From: Hysterangium stoloniferum
Taxonomy: Eukaryota > Basidiomycota > Agaricomycetes > Hysterangiales > Hysterangiaceae
Length of the DNA stretch: 64,000 nucleotides
Direction: 5' to 3'
Assembly: GCA_015178975.1 (NCBI GenBank)
Contig: WHVD01000010.1
Location: forward strand, 1,240,001-1,304,000
In this document: piece after piece, positions 30,756 through 42,389 of the stretch
Layout: every line of letters starts with the position of its first letter
Numbering within the stretch: position 1 is the stretch's first letter
Made by a program: the position numbers and the translations under genes
Notes under the pieces: generated by a model
Told to the model about the DNA's origin: nothing
The model's input: only the letters and a program-made list of their open reading frames with translations
Databases searched by the model: none

Positions 30756-32152
30756 TGTTAAACTGGTAGAACTCATAGTGTTTCAGGTCATTAATTTATC
30801 TCAATGCTCAGCTAAGATGTACTTTACAGTAGCTTAGTTATACATAAAAACTTTGTCTGTCTTTGTTATACTGTTCATCATCTAACAGGTTATGGGGCCT
30901 GCCCTGTTGCTTTAAGAGTCACATTAATACTATCTCATTATCTTATGTCTAACATCAACACCTTACTTGCAAGTGTCCCAAAACTCTCAGGTGATAATTA
31001 CCATGAATGGAAGTTTTCACTGTCAATGGTTCTGTGATGTTCTGGATCTTGGAGTGTTGTGAGTAGTGAACAAAGCCATCCTTAAGATGAGAGTAGTGAG
31101 GAGTATTTGGAATGAACAAAGCATTCAGAGGATGGTTACACAGCAATTGGACTTGCAATTGAAACAAGTCAGCAATTGTATATTCAGGAATGTACCACTG
31201 GACCTGAGGCATGGAAAGCACTTGCAAAAATGTACCAGGCAAATAATTGAGCCAACCAGATTTCATTGAAACAGTAGCTGTATACATACCATCACAATGT
31301 CAAAAAGCCAGTGATGGAATATGTACATGGGATTTTGACTCTTGCTTCACAACTTTGAGCAATTGGAGTCAACTTACATGAGGAGAATGTGCCAGATGTC
31401 CTTATCTATTGTTTAGCTCCAGAGTTTAGTGCAGTTGTGACTGCTCTCATGCAGTGAGTAGAATCACTTACCATTAAGGATATTTCCACAGCACTGGTGG
31501 AAGAAGAGGGCCATTTGAAGGGCTAGAATGATGCCAATGATCAGTTTACCCTGAAAGCAAAAACAAATTCATGAAGTGCAAAGCAGCTGATAAATTGTTA
31601 CAGATGCAGCAGTGAAGGTCACATTGCACTTTTGTGTACAGTGCTGAAGCCAATTGATTCATTGTCAACTGAGTCACCTACCAGTAACCCAGAGGCTCTC
31701 ACTGCTAGCACAGAGGAGAGTGTTTTTATATTGCATACCTGAAATTGTCCCATGGACTAGGAGTTGCAAGCAGGGCTCCAAAGTCTGACATTTGTGGAGG
31801 TTGGGGGAATGTGTTCTAGGAGCAAGGTACACTCTGAGGTTTGATTCAATGACAAATGTACCAGATGGATTTTGCATCTAGTGGGTGCAGCAGGTGTGTT
31901 TTTGATTTTTGGATGGATTTTGCATCAAGTGGGTGCATTTTTTTCTGTGTTAAAAAGGTGTTTAATTTTTGTTTGGTATGTATGGATCTACCTTGAGCTC
32001 TCAATGATATACAAAGTGGGCATGTTAGAACTCATACATATAGTGTTGCACATCATTGATTTATCTCAACACTCAGCTAAGATGTACTTTACAGTAGCTT
32101 AGTCATACATAAAAACTTTGTCTGTGTTCATTACACTGTTCATCATCTAACA
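30756..32152 (+). mobile_element. Small decayed Ty1/copia element with 130-bp LTRs
   Basis: Direct terminal repeats at 30756-30887 and 32023-32152 share TGTTA...CATCTAACA. The 5' one is followed by ggttatggggcc, a decayed form of the initiator-Met tRNA primer site usual in copia elements. The 3' one is preceded by the purine-rich caaagtgggca. The interior is gag plus a trace of protease; integrase, RT and RNase H are missing. No clear target duplication (ATGAG versus TAAAC). Confidence 0.82.
30950..31900 (+). pseudogene. copia gag with zinc knuckle and protease trace
   Basis: Reads Lys-Leu-Ser-Gly-Asp-Asn-Tyr-His-Glu-Trp near the start, then Pro-Glu-Ala-Trp-Lys-Ala-Leu and Gly-Val-Asn-Leu-His-Glu-Glu, typical of copia gag. 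A Cys-x2-Cys-x4-His-x4-Cys knuckle lies near 31595-31640. A Ser-Ser-Gly-Cys-Ser near 31875 could be the eroded protease site. Multiple stops and frame changes; no function expected. Confidence 0.8.
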
Positions 32153-32254
32153 TAAACAAGTAAGCCATGGCCATAACCATAACCAGCTGTCCATGTATAT
32201 TTACATATATGTACCATTTCTGTGTCCTCTGCACTTTGTACTTGACTAGAAATA

Positions 32255-33840
32255 CAGTGAGGGACAAAACCCTTCCAATGATTTCTAGTTGTGCAAAGAT
32301 TCTTGAATAACTCAAGAACCACTGTAGCTACAGACCTAAGATTTGGGGAGTGGTTAGTTCTATATGTTGTCTATTTACCCTTAAAGTATTATTACATAAG
32401 CATCAGTATTTCCCACACTATAAATAAAATACTAATTAACCTGCATTGGAAGGGTTTTGTCCCTGTCACATGATTAACATATAACCATATTGTTTATATG
32501 CAAATAAGTGCAAATAAAAATCATCTGACCTGTCAAAATTATATATATATACATCTGTTTACTTTCCAATCCAAAAACATCCCCATAGCTCAACATTCTA
32601 CACCATGAAGGCTCTTACTCCTTCTCAGCTTAGCCATATTCTCACTTTTCTCAATAAGGGCAAGTCTGCTCCTCAAATCTCTGAAATCACTGGCCAGGAT
32701 CTGTCCACTATATCCAGAATTCATTCTACCCATTGCTCATCACTTGCCAACTCATCTGGTGGCTGTTTATGCAAGCTTTCCTCCTCAGATATTCATTATT
32801 CTATTCAACAAATCACTTCTCAAAAGGCTGAAAATGCCACTGAGGTCACCAAACCATTCAAGATATGACTGGAGAGTCTATTTCAGTTAGAACTGTTCAT
32901 AGGGCATTCAAGAAGACTGAAATGAGGGCTATGGTGAAGAGAAAAAGGCCTTTACAGGTATAGGAAGGAAAGGATGGACTTTACTCTGGCACACAAGGAC
33001 TGGACTGTGGATGATTGGAAGAGGGTTGTTTGATCAGATGAGACAAAAATCAATTGTTTGGGGTCATATGGGAGGAATTAGATGTGGAAAAGGGCAGGAG
33101 AGGGGCTCAGTGGTAGGCTGGTCAAGGGCACAGTCAGGTTTGGGGAGGAAATCTGATGTTGTGGAGCTGTATGTTGTGGGAAGGCCCAGGATATTCCACC
33201 AAGATTAATGGGAGAATAGATGCTGACCTTTATGGTAGCATTTTGGAAGATGAACTTCAAGCAACTATGGAGTATTATGGCAAGAACACAGAAGATGTGG
33301 TCTTTCAGCAAGACAATGACCCCAAACACAAGAGCAAAAAGGCCACCAATTGGTTTAAAGACAATGGATTTGTGGTCATGGTATGGCCTGCTGACCTTAA
33401 TCCAATTGAACACCTCTGGTATTACCTCAAAAGGAGGCTGGGAGAGTATGAAGTGGCACCCAAGAGTATTCATGAGTTGTGGGAGAGGGTTCAGACAGAG
33501 TGGGAGAAGATCCTTGCCTCTACTTGTCAGAACTTGATAGAGAGTATGCCTAGAAGGGTTGAGGCTGTTTTGAATGCCAAGGGAGGCTATACCAAGTACT
33601 AGATTGTTTGATTTGTGTTCTTTTTATACCAGGGACAAAACCCTTCCAATGTGATTTTATTAGTGTTTTGTTTATAGTGTGGGAAATACTAATGCTTATG
33701 TCATAATATTTTAAGGGCATATAGATAACATATAGACCTAACCAACCCCCAAATTTCAGGTCTGTATCTACAATGGTTCTTGAGTTATTCAAGGATCTTT
33801 GCACAACTAAAAATCATTGGAAGGGTTTTGTCCCTCACTG
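32255..33840 (+). mobile_element. Tc1/mariner element, complete, with 210-bp compound inverted repeats
   Basis: CAGTGAGGGACAAAACCC begins the element and its complement ends it, with TA at 32253-32254 and 33841-33842. Each terminal repeat is about 210 bp. Its outermost 20-mer (32261-32280; 33815-33834) recurs inverted at its inner edge (32444-32463; 33632-33651). Size 1586 bp, normal for the superfamily. Confidence 0.95.
32605..33602 (+). pseudogene. Tc1/mariner transposase, disrupted
   Basis: Starts ATG at 32605 with a helix-turn-helix-type N-terminus (Leu-Thr-Pro-Ser-Gln-Leu-Ser and a Gly-Lys-Ser-Ala turn). The middle (32870-33150) has stops: the Trp before the first catalytic Asp, in the usual Val-Trp-Ser-Asp-Glu-Thr, is TGA near 33031. 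The open 3' half keeps Phe-Gln-Gln-Asp-Asn-Asp-Pro-Lys-His (33305-33330) and Leu-Asn-Pro-Ile-Glu-His-Leu-Trp (33397-33420). Stop at 33600-33602. Confidence 0.9.
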
Positions 33841-33842
33841 TA

Positions 33843-34550
33843 TGTAATACAATATAATTATCCATATTTAATTCTATTTATTTGTTAAGAAAATAATCTA
33901 ATACAAAATGAAATAATGGAAGTAATGATAAGTCTTCCTAGTGGTCCTAGAGCACCTCAAGGCAAGGATAGCTAGCAGACATCTGAGATAGCTATTATAG
34001 ACCCACTCAATGTTAAAAGGTACCACTAAGTAAATAGCCGGGCTTGGGCTACTATACTAGATAGCTAGAGTACTTACAGATTTCCCAATTTCCTGATGTG
34101 TCAGTCATGGAGAGGAGAATGTGATAATATCTTATACAGACAGCCTCTATAACTACACCTGCTACAGACCATTCTTCTCACCATTTCGGCTCAGATGGGC
34201 ATACTACAAACACTTTATTCTGTAATGGAAGAAAGGAATAGTTGACTTCCATCACAATATTGCAGCATTTGTAAGCCTGACACCCCAATCTTACACATTC
34301 ACCTTTTGTTTCACCTTTAAGTTTCTATTAGCACATGATCATGGCATATATAGACCAGGAAGTTTTCCTTCTCTTTCTTTACCATACACTACACTGTCCT
34401 GTATCCAGTCTCACTCTAGACAATACACTGTGGTCCTGTCAACTTGCTTGACCTGCCTGTGAGTTCATTTGTCAACGGGCTTTCAGCATTACCTGTGAGG
34501 CATCCGAGCGTAATTTTCTTATTTTAGAGCCTGCATCCTCCCTGTCCTAT
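33843..34550. other. Non-coding stretch downstream of TERT
   Basis: AT-rich at first (33843-33930), then ordinary sequence. It contains the 3' flank of TERT; no gene, repeat boundary or RNA gene recognised. It marks the edge between the repeat-rich arm and the gene island. Confidence 0.5.
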
Positions 34551-37500
34551 TTAAAAACGGATTGAATTTACGATATCGTTCGCCTCCTTCGACATCTTCA
34601 GCCATCTCTTTCGGACCCGTAAAAATTTTGACTGCTTTAAGTCTGATTCTAGCGACGCTGCAATTGGCTGGTAAGCTTGATCCCCTTTGTACGCCAACAC
34701 TGTCCAAAATGCCTGCATTCCAAGCCTAAGGGCAAGATTGGACTTTTTAACATACGAGAGACGGCATACGAGAGAGAATCATGGCCTACCAGATAACAGG
34801 CAATTCTTGCACAACACACCGAGCAGTATGAGTCGAGGCAAGTTGTCCAGTTGCCCTGTTTCTGATGGTCTTATAAGTATATCGTATTGTTCTATGAATG
34901 ACGTCTGCACGATCATAATTCAGTACCGACGCTTATCCAACTGAGACCACGAACTCAGTATGAATTTTGTGTTGTGAGGTTTTCCCAAATCTACGCCCCA
35001 ATTGCGTACATACGTGTACATCTTCATTGCCGTGAGCAAAAAATTTTGATAGATATTCCTGTGCACAACTAGCGTTGTGTTCAATGTCGTGTCCCAAAAT
35101 ATCACATGGCTTTTGAATCGGGCCATTCTACAAGATACACAGACTGTGAGCGCGTGGTGCCAGTGATCAAGGAGATCAACAAACTGTGACATCCTCTGTT
35201 CGAAGACCAAGCCGGATCTGCGTGTTTTTTCCACGGTGATCGAATCCCGGAGATCTACAACTAGTGTCAGTGTGCTGATGTTCGCTTATCTCTGATAACA
35301 TACGACCGCTATACCGCGAGTAATCGGCAGAGACAGAGAGATCGTGCATGTCAATTAACAAACCGCACCAGGGAAACTCTACGGTGGTTCAGAGCACAAA
35401 CGCTAAGGTGAGAGCTTGAACGCTACCTTTCTGTCCCGGAGAAATATAATTAACACTGTGCTGGGCCCAGTGAAGATTTGTTAAAGTCTTTTCAGGAGAG
35501 ATGAAACACCCATATTCGGGATGTCCTAGGTAGAAGACTCAGTAAACACATTGAGTTAGGTGTGGAGTCCATCACCCTTGTTCATCATCTCTAGGAAATG
35601 TTTTGCCTTGCATTCGCTGGTGGTTATAAGCAAGTAGTCATCTACAAGCCTGCAGATTACCTGAAGGGATATTATTAATTATGAAACTTTGCATGAAGAA
35701 GTGGACACCTACGCTTTCTACATCTTCAGTGAAGTTGAATGTTTTTCTTTCTAGGTCCCCGTAGAAAAAGGCGCACAGAATGGTCGACAAAACAGAACCT
35801 TGAGGTATGCCAACCATCTGACGGTAATAGTCGGATCCGATCTATACACATATGGCATCAGGATAAATTAGTTATAAGAGAAACGTGCAAAAACGACTTT
35901 AACGATATTTTCGGTGACGTGTTCTTTAAGAAGTTGGAGTATATCATCCTTGTCTTCATAAGGGTAGACGACCTACGGTTGTATTCCAATTAAACAACGC
36001 GCAGTATGGAACGAATAACAAATGTGAACCTGATCTACCAAGACAGCATGACGAAGCATTCCAGCAAGTTTCGAGGCGTATGTCAAGAAGTGTGGATGCT
36101 CGCCTAAGGGTCCCACCCACGTTCGTCTACAATTGATCTATTTTCATTTACGATGTTCAATGACATACCTTCTGGGACAGCACGTTTCAAAAATGCCCGC
36201 TGGATCTTTCCTGCCACTGGGAGCACACGAGCAAACCGGTGCAACATATAGCCATCCTGTTATGGGCTCAGTCAAGGGAATAACCACGATGTGAGGAGAA
36301 TTATCCACCTCAGATAAGACAGTTTGCAGTATCTCCAAGAGCTTATCCTGCGCAATCGAATCAAAGCACGCCTTCACATCAACTTTGACAAAGTACAATT
36401 TAGGCCTGTATTGACGTTTGTAAGCAAATAGCTAAGAGTTCGAATGTTAAAATGTACTTGCATGGGTCCGTCTGGACTGCTCGCTCTCACTTTGAAGTCT
36501 TTTAATTTCGCGTAAATTTCATTTCTACCAGACACGGATGCACCAAGCAGATGTGGTTGATTTAGCTACTCCAGGTGTTTAATACAGGATGACTTCTAAG
36601 CGGAAGAAATGACACCTTTTCGTAGGAAAGGATTTGAAAGGCAGCCTGGAGGACTTGATTGATCGAGAGAGCCGGCGATCCATCCGACTGCGCACTTGTT
36701 GACGTGGCCGTCACAATGTAAGAAAGAGAGACATGCCTGTTTCCTTGAGGGCTTCCTCCTCAGATTTACTATTGGTCGGACGCCAGTCTCTTTAGGTAAG
36801 AGCCTAATGAAAGAAAATCCGAGTTTGCGCTGACTTAGTATTGCCTTGGCTTCGTTCTATTGCTCGTTTCAAGTCAGTCGTGAAATATAGAATCCGAATG
36901 AAACCTCAGCTCACTGCATCCAAGCGCTGGAAATTAGTTTCAGTAAGATTGTCAAGGAGAGGGCGACAGAGGGACGTCCAGTCATCCTGTCGGAAGTACA
37001 GGATTCGTTGCCGAAACGCTCCCGAGTCCGTCGCATAAAACGATGTCTTTAAGGAAAACGGATGATACCAAGTTAGATAATTTCTATTTTACCGGAATAG
37101 TACATCAATGACGAGCTCACCCTGACCAGAGGGATGACAAAGTAATCAAAGTACCAATGCAGAAATTCCTCAACAAGTTCCCTTCTTTTCAATGCATCGG
37201 TAACTGAAGGTCGTTGATGACATGCACGATCACTCGGGGGCAAGAGCCAGTCGCAATCTTGAGTACTAAACTCTTGCAGCACTGCATGCAACGACGTGGT
37301 CTCCCATCGGCGTCCTTTGATAAATTGGTGAACATCTTACATGACATAGTCAACACACGTTGGACACTCGATTCATTACGTTATGTAATGACTCACGCTT
37401 CATAATCGAATTAAAGTTTTTCTGTGATCCCCAGAAATCATGAGGGATGACTTTCTTCGTAACAGTGCGAATGTACGCGAATACCTGGGAAATATGGGCA

Positions 37501-39370
37501 TGGATATGTCATTTAGGGGGGCATGTTAACGTTCTCATACCGCGTAATGGCTGCAGGTAAATTCGGCGAATCTAGGTTTTGCTTCAGATGGCCTGTTTGG
37601 CGTCGAGGCGGTATGCTTCGAGGTAAAGCTGTCGCGGGAGTTCGCCGGAAATCTCGCTGAAGCTTGAGTTTTTATGCGGTCCTGACTTCCGTATGTTTCT
37701 GTCATGATTTCCTTCAATGGAAAACAATGAGAAATGCAAAGGAGAGTGTTTCGTGTAACTCACCAAAATAGCATTGGTATCCAAAGGTGTGCGCTGGGTC
37801 AACATAGCCTTTTTAAGCTTAAGAGATCAAGTTGGTCGGTGTCACAGCCTGTTGTATTATGATTCGAATAAAAGTACCTTAGACGGACATGTTTGAGATC
37901 TGATACCCCGATAGCTACAAGTCCAATGTCTCTTTATTATTTTTTCAACAAGCTGCAACGCTGGCTTCAGTCTGGGAGGAGTTTTGACATTTCCTCTCGC
38001 CTCCAGTGCGGTCCGTGTCAATAAACAAAAAAAACAAGCTACACATGGCATAAAGACTGCCATCACTAACCTGTATCTCTTCATCTCTATTCATGTAGTC
38101 TTCAAGTCTTTTGGTGTGAGACTGACATGAAACCAAAGTGAAGGGGTTTCTTAGTCCAAATTGGCGAGGAAATATATGCTTCAAAACATGTCGTGCATCC
38201 TGGCCAGCTATATTTTCTTTCGACGGAACCTCGCCGTTCACAAGAAGTTTTATGGGGGCGAGTCGATTTAATACATCTAGCGGAAAGATATCAGCCCCCT
38301 AGCAAGAGGGAACAGTTAATACGGACGATTTGGAGGTAGGCCAACAGCCATACGTCGACTACCCGATTTTGGATCTTGTGCCATGACAGGGCGTGCATAA
38401 AACATGCGATACCGTGTAAATAGGACATCCGCGGGACTTCGCCTGCCAACGAATTAGTTATGAAGGCATTTCAAGTTTAGGAAGGGAGATGCACTTGAGG
38501 GAAGCAGACTTGTTAATAGAAAGTTCTTTCTTTTCAACGGCCTGGAATTCTGGGACATTGAGCTTGATTCGTTTGGGCGATGCCGGGTTATCTTCGGCCT
38601 GTCGCTTGGTGCCGCACAGGACATCTGATTGTCGCTCTACCGAGACGAACGGTGTGTGTGGTATCAAGTCGGTGAGAGGAGTTCCTGTCAATTGGCAAAA
38701 AGAATCGTTTGGCAAAGATACGAAGATGCTTGTGTTGACGAGGAGATTATACATTGCTGCCTCGCCAATCCTTAACCAGAGGTTATTATTTCAATCCCTA
38801 GAGAGAGAAAATAAATAAATAAAAAGATTCACCTTAGAAGAAGCGTTCTCCATTCTAAAGATTGCAAAGCGGTAATATTTGTGTTGGGAAAATAGTTTGT
38901 GATGCCTTGACGCGACATGTCCGCCCTGCCATACTCACCACGGTGTTCGGCCTATTCAGACGTTTTATTATGCTATCAAAAAATAATGGATATTCAACAG
39001 ACTCTTCGATAGCCCAGCGTCAAAATATTCCATGGTCTCCCCTTGGCCTTGTCGAAAAGTCGGGCTTGAACGCGGTCAATGATCTGAAGGGGAGAAAAAA
39101 AAGGATGTGGCAGATCAGGCCGCAGGGGGGAAATGGGCCTACCTCGTACATTTCACTCATTACATTACCCTTGTTGAATCTGTGCTCTGTTAATGCGTCG
39201 AGATGGCCGATCGCGACGTAAGACGTTCGGAGTAGTGACAGGTAGTCGTCCGTGTCTCCAAGCATTTCAAGTTCCACCTGGGGATCACACGTGTTTGACA
39301 AATATTCATGCAAGGCTGTAACAGCTGGATAGTAGCTATCAAGAAGTTTTAGTGCTAATGTTGGTGCCAT
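34551..39370 (-). CDS. TERT: Telomerase reverse transcriptase, about 27 exons
   Basis: Catalytic subunit of telomerase; copies the telomerase RNA template onto chromosome ends. My model: 39370-39143, 39083-39003, 38951-38833, 38770-38495, 38442-38363, 38298-38071, 38000-37878, 37808-37764, 37711-37541, 37484-37397, 37335-37121, 37046-36915, 36844-36737, 36694-36616, 36565-36462, 36405-36309, 36256-36169, 36103-36030, 35972-35898, 35841-35709, 35660-35576, 35525-35427, 35378-35304, 35254-35185, 35127-34995, about 34931-34790, 34725-34551. About 1107 aa. Motifs: Phe-Pro-Arg-Gln-Phe-Gly-Leu (QFP/CP region), Phe-Trp-Gly-Ser (T motif), Tyr-Phe-Arg-Gln-Asp-Asp-Trp (motif 1), Arg-Leu-Leu-Pro-Lys (motif 2), Lys-Val-Asp-Val-Lys-Ala-Cys-Phe-Asp (A, catalytic Asp), Gly-Ile-Pro-Gln-Gly-Ser-Val-Leu-Ser (B'), Leu-Val-Asp-Asp-Tyr (C, two catalytic Asp), Ile-Ser-Pro-Glu-Lys-Thr (E). 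No stop or frameshift in the model. The joint near 34940-34995 is unresolved; two introns appear to use GC donors. Confidence 0.95.
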
Positions 39371-40655
39371 GACAGTAGCCGGGTTTCAAGTGTAAACCAT
39401 AAGCGCCTCTCTCTCGGGAGGACATGCTGAGGTTCAAATGTGTAGGGCCATGGTGTGCCGATACTGCAACTTCGGCAGATGTATTATAATCAGACTTAAT
39501 TTTCATGTGTACGATTGTCGTGTACATGTTGGAGTAGTGAAATACAATGACCATGGCGTGGGGTCCAATGGTGCCTGATCTGGAGTCTGGACCCAGCGAT
39601 CGTGCCTTGGCTTGTTACATGGGGCTGAATTACAGTACGTATAAGCTGTTCGTGCCGCGGCACATCGTTTTACAGCATTTGTTATTAGGCGACCGCGATT
39701 CAGAGGTGAGCTTCTTCGTACATTCGTTATCTTAGTCAATTGTGTGCTGGCTCCTTGGAGCTAGAATATTAACGTGGAGCCATTGATGTTGGGAAGCGTT
39801 GATTTTGACGTTCGGTTGGCTACTTTTAATATCGGTATGATCCATCATACTGCATTTAGGTCTAGCCTGGCCTAGAGCTAGGCCCAGTCATTCCAATTCT
39901 TTCTCATACTCATATATACTCATATATATCCCCTGTCTTCAGCTTCATCCAGCACCAGCTTCAGCACATGTATGTCGTCCTTCTTTATTAATCCGTGCAT
40001 CTATATCACGTTTTTGTATCTAGACTGCTCACTTTGGTACTTGCAGTCCCTGTCCGAGGTAACTGCGCCCACGCCAACCGCCTACCTTCAAGGCCGACAC
40101 TACCGTTCCGAAAGCACATCTATCGCCATTCAGTTCACCTTCCTCCAACTAAGTTATAAGTATTAAGGAGTAGCAGGGGTATTGGTGAGTAAGGCCATTC
40201 TTGCTTTTAATTAACCCTTGACTGGTTCCCTCCACCTCCTGCGACCGTACCTCCACCCTTTGCTTTCGCTGCTTCTGCTTCTGCTCTTGCCGCCGCTGCT
40301 TCTGCTCTGCTGTTGCCGCTTCTGCTCTTGCTCTGCTGTTGCCCCCACTGCTTTTGCTTGTGCTATTGCCGCTGCTCTTGCTTGTGTTGTTGCCACTGCT
40401 GCCTTTGCTTTTCCATAATTTGAACGCCCATTCGTGCATGCCTCATCTATTAAACTACTTCGTCTGCCCCGCCGTTTTTTCGCTTCCCGTCCTCATGCGC
40501 CACCTTCGATCCTTATTTATGGCTACCATACACGTTTCTTCTCGGCTACCACTATCCTTGCAACTATCTCAACCCCACTACCGCAGCACCACCCAACCCA
40601 GCCTCTCTCCAATCCAATCCATCCAAACACAACGAGTCAAGTTCCAGTTCAGAGC
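39371..40655. promoter_or_regulatory. Divergent spacer between TERT and urate oxidase
   Basis: 1.3 kb that must hold both promoters. Features: a TATA-like run at 39905-39930 (tatatactcatatatatccc) and a low-complexity tract at 40225-40415. A 62-codon frame at 39547-39735 shows no motif and is left uncalled. Confidence 0.5.
40225..40415. repeat. Low-complexity GCT/CTT tract upstream of urate oxidase
   Basis: Runs of gctgcttctgctcttgc and tgttgccgctg with imperfect 3-bp and 9-bp periodicity. Open in several frames on both strands, as expected for such composition. It may be 5' untranslated or promoter sequence. Confidence 0.8.
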
Positions 40656-42140
40656 ATGTCTCTCGCAACAGCTCGCTACGGTAAAGACCTCGTCCGCGTC
40701 TTCCGCGTCGTAAGAGGCGATTCCGGTGTGCATCAAGTTGCAGAGTATGAGATTAGGGTGATGGTCGAGGGAGATATTGCTACTAGGTGCGTTGTTTCGT
40801 TTGCTGCATGCGCTGTTGCCCCTTGTTTGAGTTTATGGGGCTTAGGAGTGGAGTAGAGCTGTCGGGTTGAATGACAATACACTGGTGCTGATCAAACCTT
40901 TCCCTTGAATTAATAGCTTTACAGAAGCGGATAATTCCGTGGTCGTTGCTACTGATTCGAGTGCGTACCTTTCCGTTGTGGTAAAGTCGTTTGGAATGTT
41001 TGTAATTGATCATCTTCTGCGTATCCCTTGTATGGTGTGGTGGAGTAGTCAAAAATATTATATATTGTATGGTACCCTGACCACTAATAAACATATTCCC
41101 AACTCACAATCCACAGACCTAGCGAAAACCTCCCCACACGTCCTCTCTTCGGAGCTCTTCGCCATCCACATTGGTGCATTCCTCCTCGACAAATACCCAC
41201 ATCTCACAAAGGCTTTTATAACACTACAACGCCTCCGTTGGACACGTATCGTCGTAGGTTCACATGCAATCGCGCAGGATGGAAAAACGATGGTGACGAA
41301 TTCAAATCCAAATGGTGAGGGACACAAGTTTTCGTTTAAGAGGGACGGAGAGGAGAGGGACGTCGTGGACGTCGAGATAAGGAAATGCGATGGCGGGAAG
41401 GGCGCATTGGAGGTGGATGTTGTCGGGGGAATGAAGGATTTGTTGGGTGAGTCGTCATTGGGTGTCCGGTTACGTCGACGTGCCGACGCCGACGGACGAT
41501 AGTGCTCAAATCCTCGGGCTCTGCGTTCAACGGGTTTGTGCGCGACACTTTTACGACGCTTCCCGAGGTCAACGATAGAATCTTCTCCACGGCCGTTGAT
41601 ATGACGTACACCTTCCCTACATATACTCTCAAGAATGGACTACCTGACATCAGCGGAATTGAGAGCGCGTATAGGTTCGCCAAGGCTGGACAACTCGCGC
41701 GGGACATCACATTGGATCTTTTCGCGACCCATAATAGCGCAAGTGTTCAGGTGTGTACCCCTATGCGTGTGACCTGGATCATTGTTCGGGCGGTGATGAT
41801 GACATCGTTTATGATTTATTATTATTTACAGGCCACGCTATTCAAGATGGGTCAGGCGTTGATCGCGGAACATGAACATATTTCGAGTGTATCGTATGTA
41901 TTGCCCAATAAGCACTATATCCCTGTGGATATGAAGTATCTCGGTATCGAGAACACGAAGGAGTGAGTCAAGGTCGCTGTTGCCTACCGATCATTGATAT
42001 GTATGTCATTTTAGGGAAGTGGCAGACGTATTTATGCCTGTGAGCGCGCCGAGGTGGGTGATTCATGTTCGTAATGTATCACGTCATTGCTGAGCCATAT
42101 TTGTGGCAGTGGACGGATAACGGCGACGGTAGCACGATGA
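40656..42140 (+). CDS. UOX: Urate oxidase (uricase), 8 exons, 323 aa
   Basis: Oxidises urate to 5-hydroxyisourate in purine breakdown, supplying nitrogen by way of allantoin. Exons: 40656-40786, 40917-40960, 41049-41066, 41117-41446, 41503-41750, 41832-41962, 42015-42053, 42110-42140; summed length 972 nt, in frame. The family signatures are clear: Arg-Tyr-Gly-Lys-Asp near the N-terminus (catalytic Lys), Ala-Asp-Asn-Ser-Val-Val-Val-Ala-Thr-Asp (catalytic Thr), and Leu-Pro-Asn-Lys-His-Tyr (catalytic Asn/His). Length matches the usual 300-330 aa. Exon 3 is an 18-nt microexon, required to complete the conserved Ile-Lys-Asn segment. The protein ends Thr-Val-Ala-Arg with no SKL-type peroxisomal signal in this model. 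Start chosen at the ATG nine codons before the catalytic Lys. Confidence 0.95.
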
Positions 42141-42389
42141 CGTCATAGAATGTATTATAGTATGCTGAAATGGAAGTAGCCTGGGAAATTCCGGAGTTTA
42201 CCGGGCTGTCGGTCCCTCTACGTCACTTGGTTCCGTGCTTTCGTGCTGTATCTTTTTTCTGACGACCATCGTTGTGAACATTGACCACCCAGAAAACGCT
42301 TGAAGCAAAGGGTGGATCCAACCTATTCTCTGATTTTTTGACTTTACTTTGATATCCAACATACCACTAACGACTTAATCATTTATCCA

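Noticed and set aside
39547-39735. Small gene between TERT and urate oxidase
   Set aside because: 62 codons, no motif, no plausible introns, and it lies in the divergent promoter region.
40149-40439. Ser/Gln/Lys-rich frames on both strands upstream of urate oxidase
   Set aside because: Simple GCT/CTT repeat tract gives open frames without information content.
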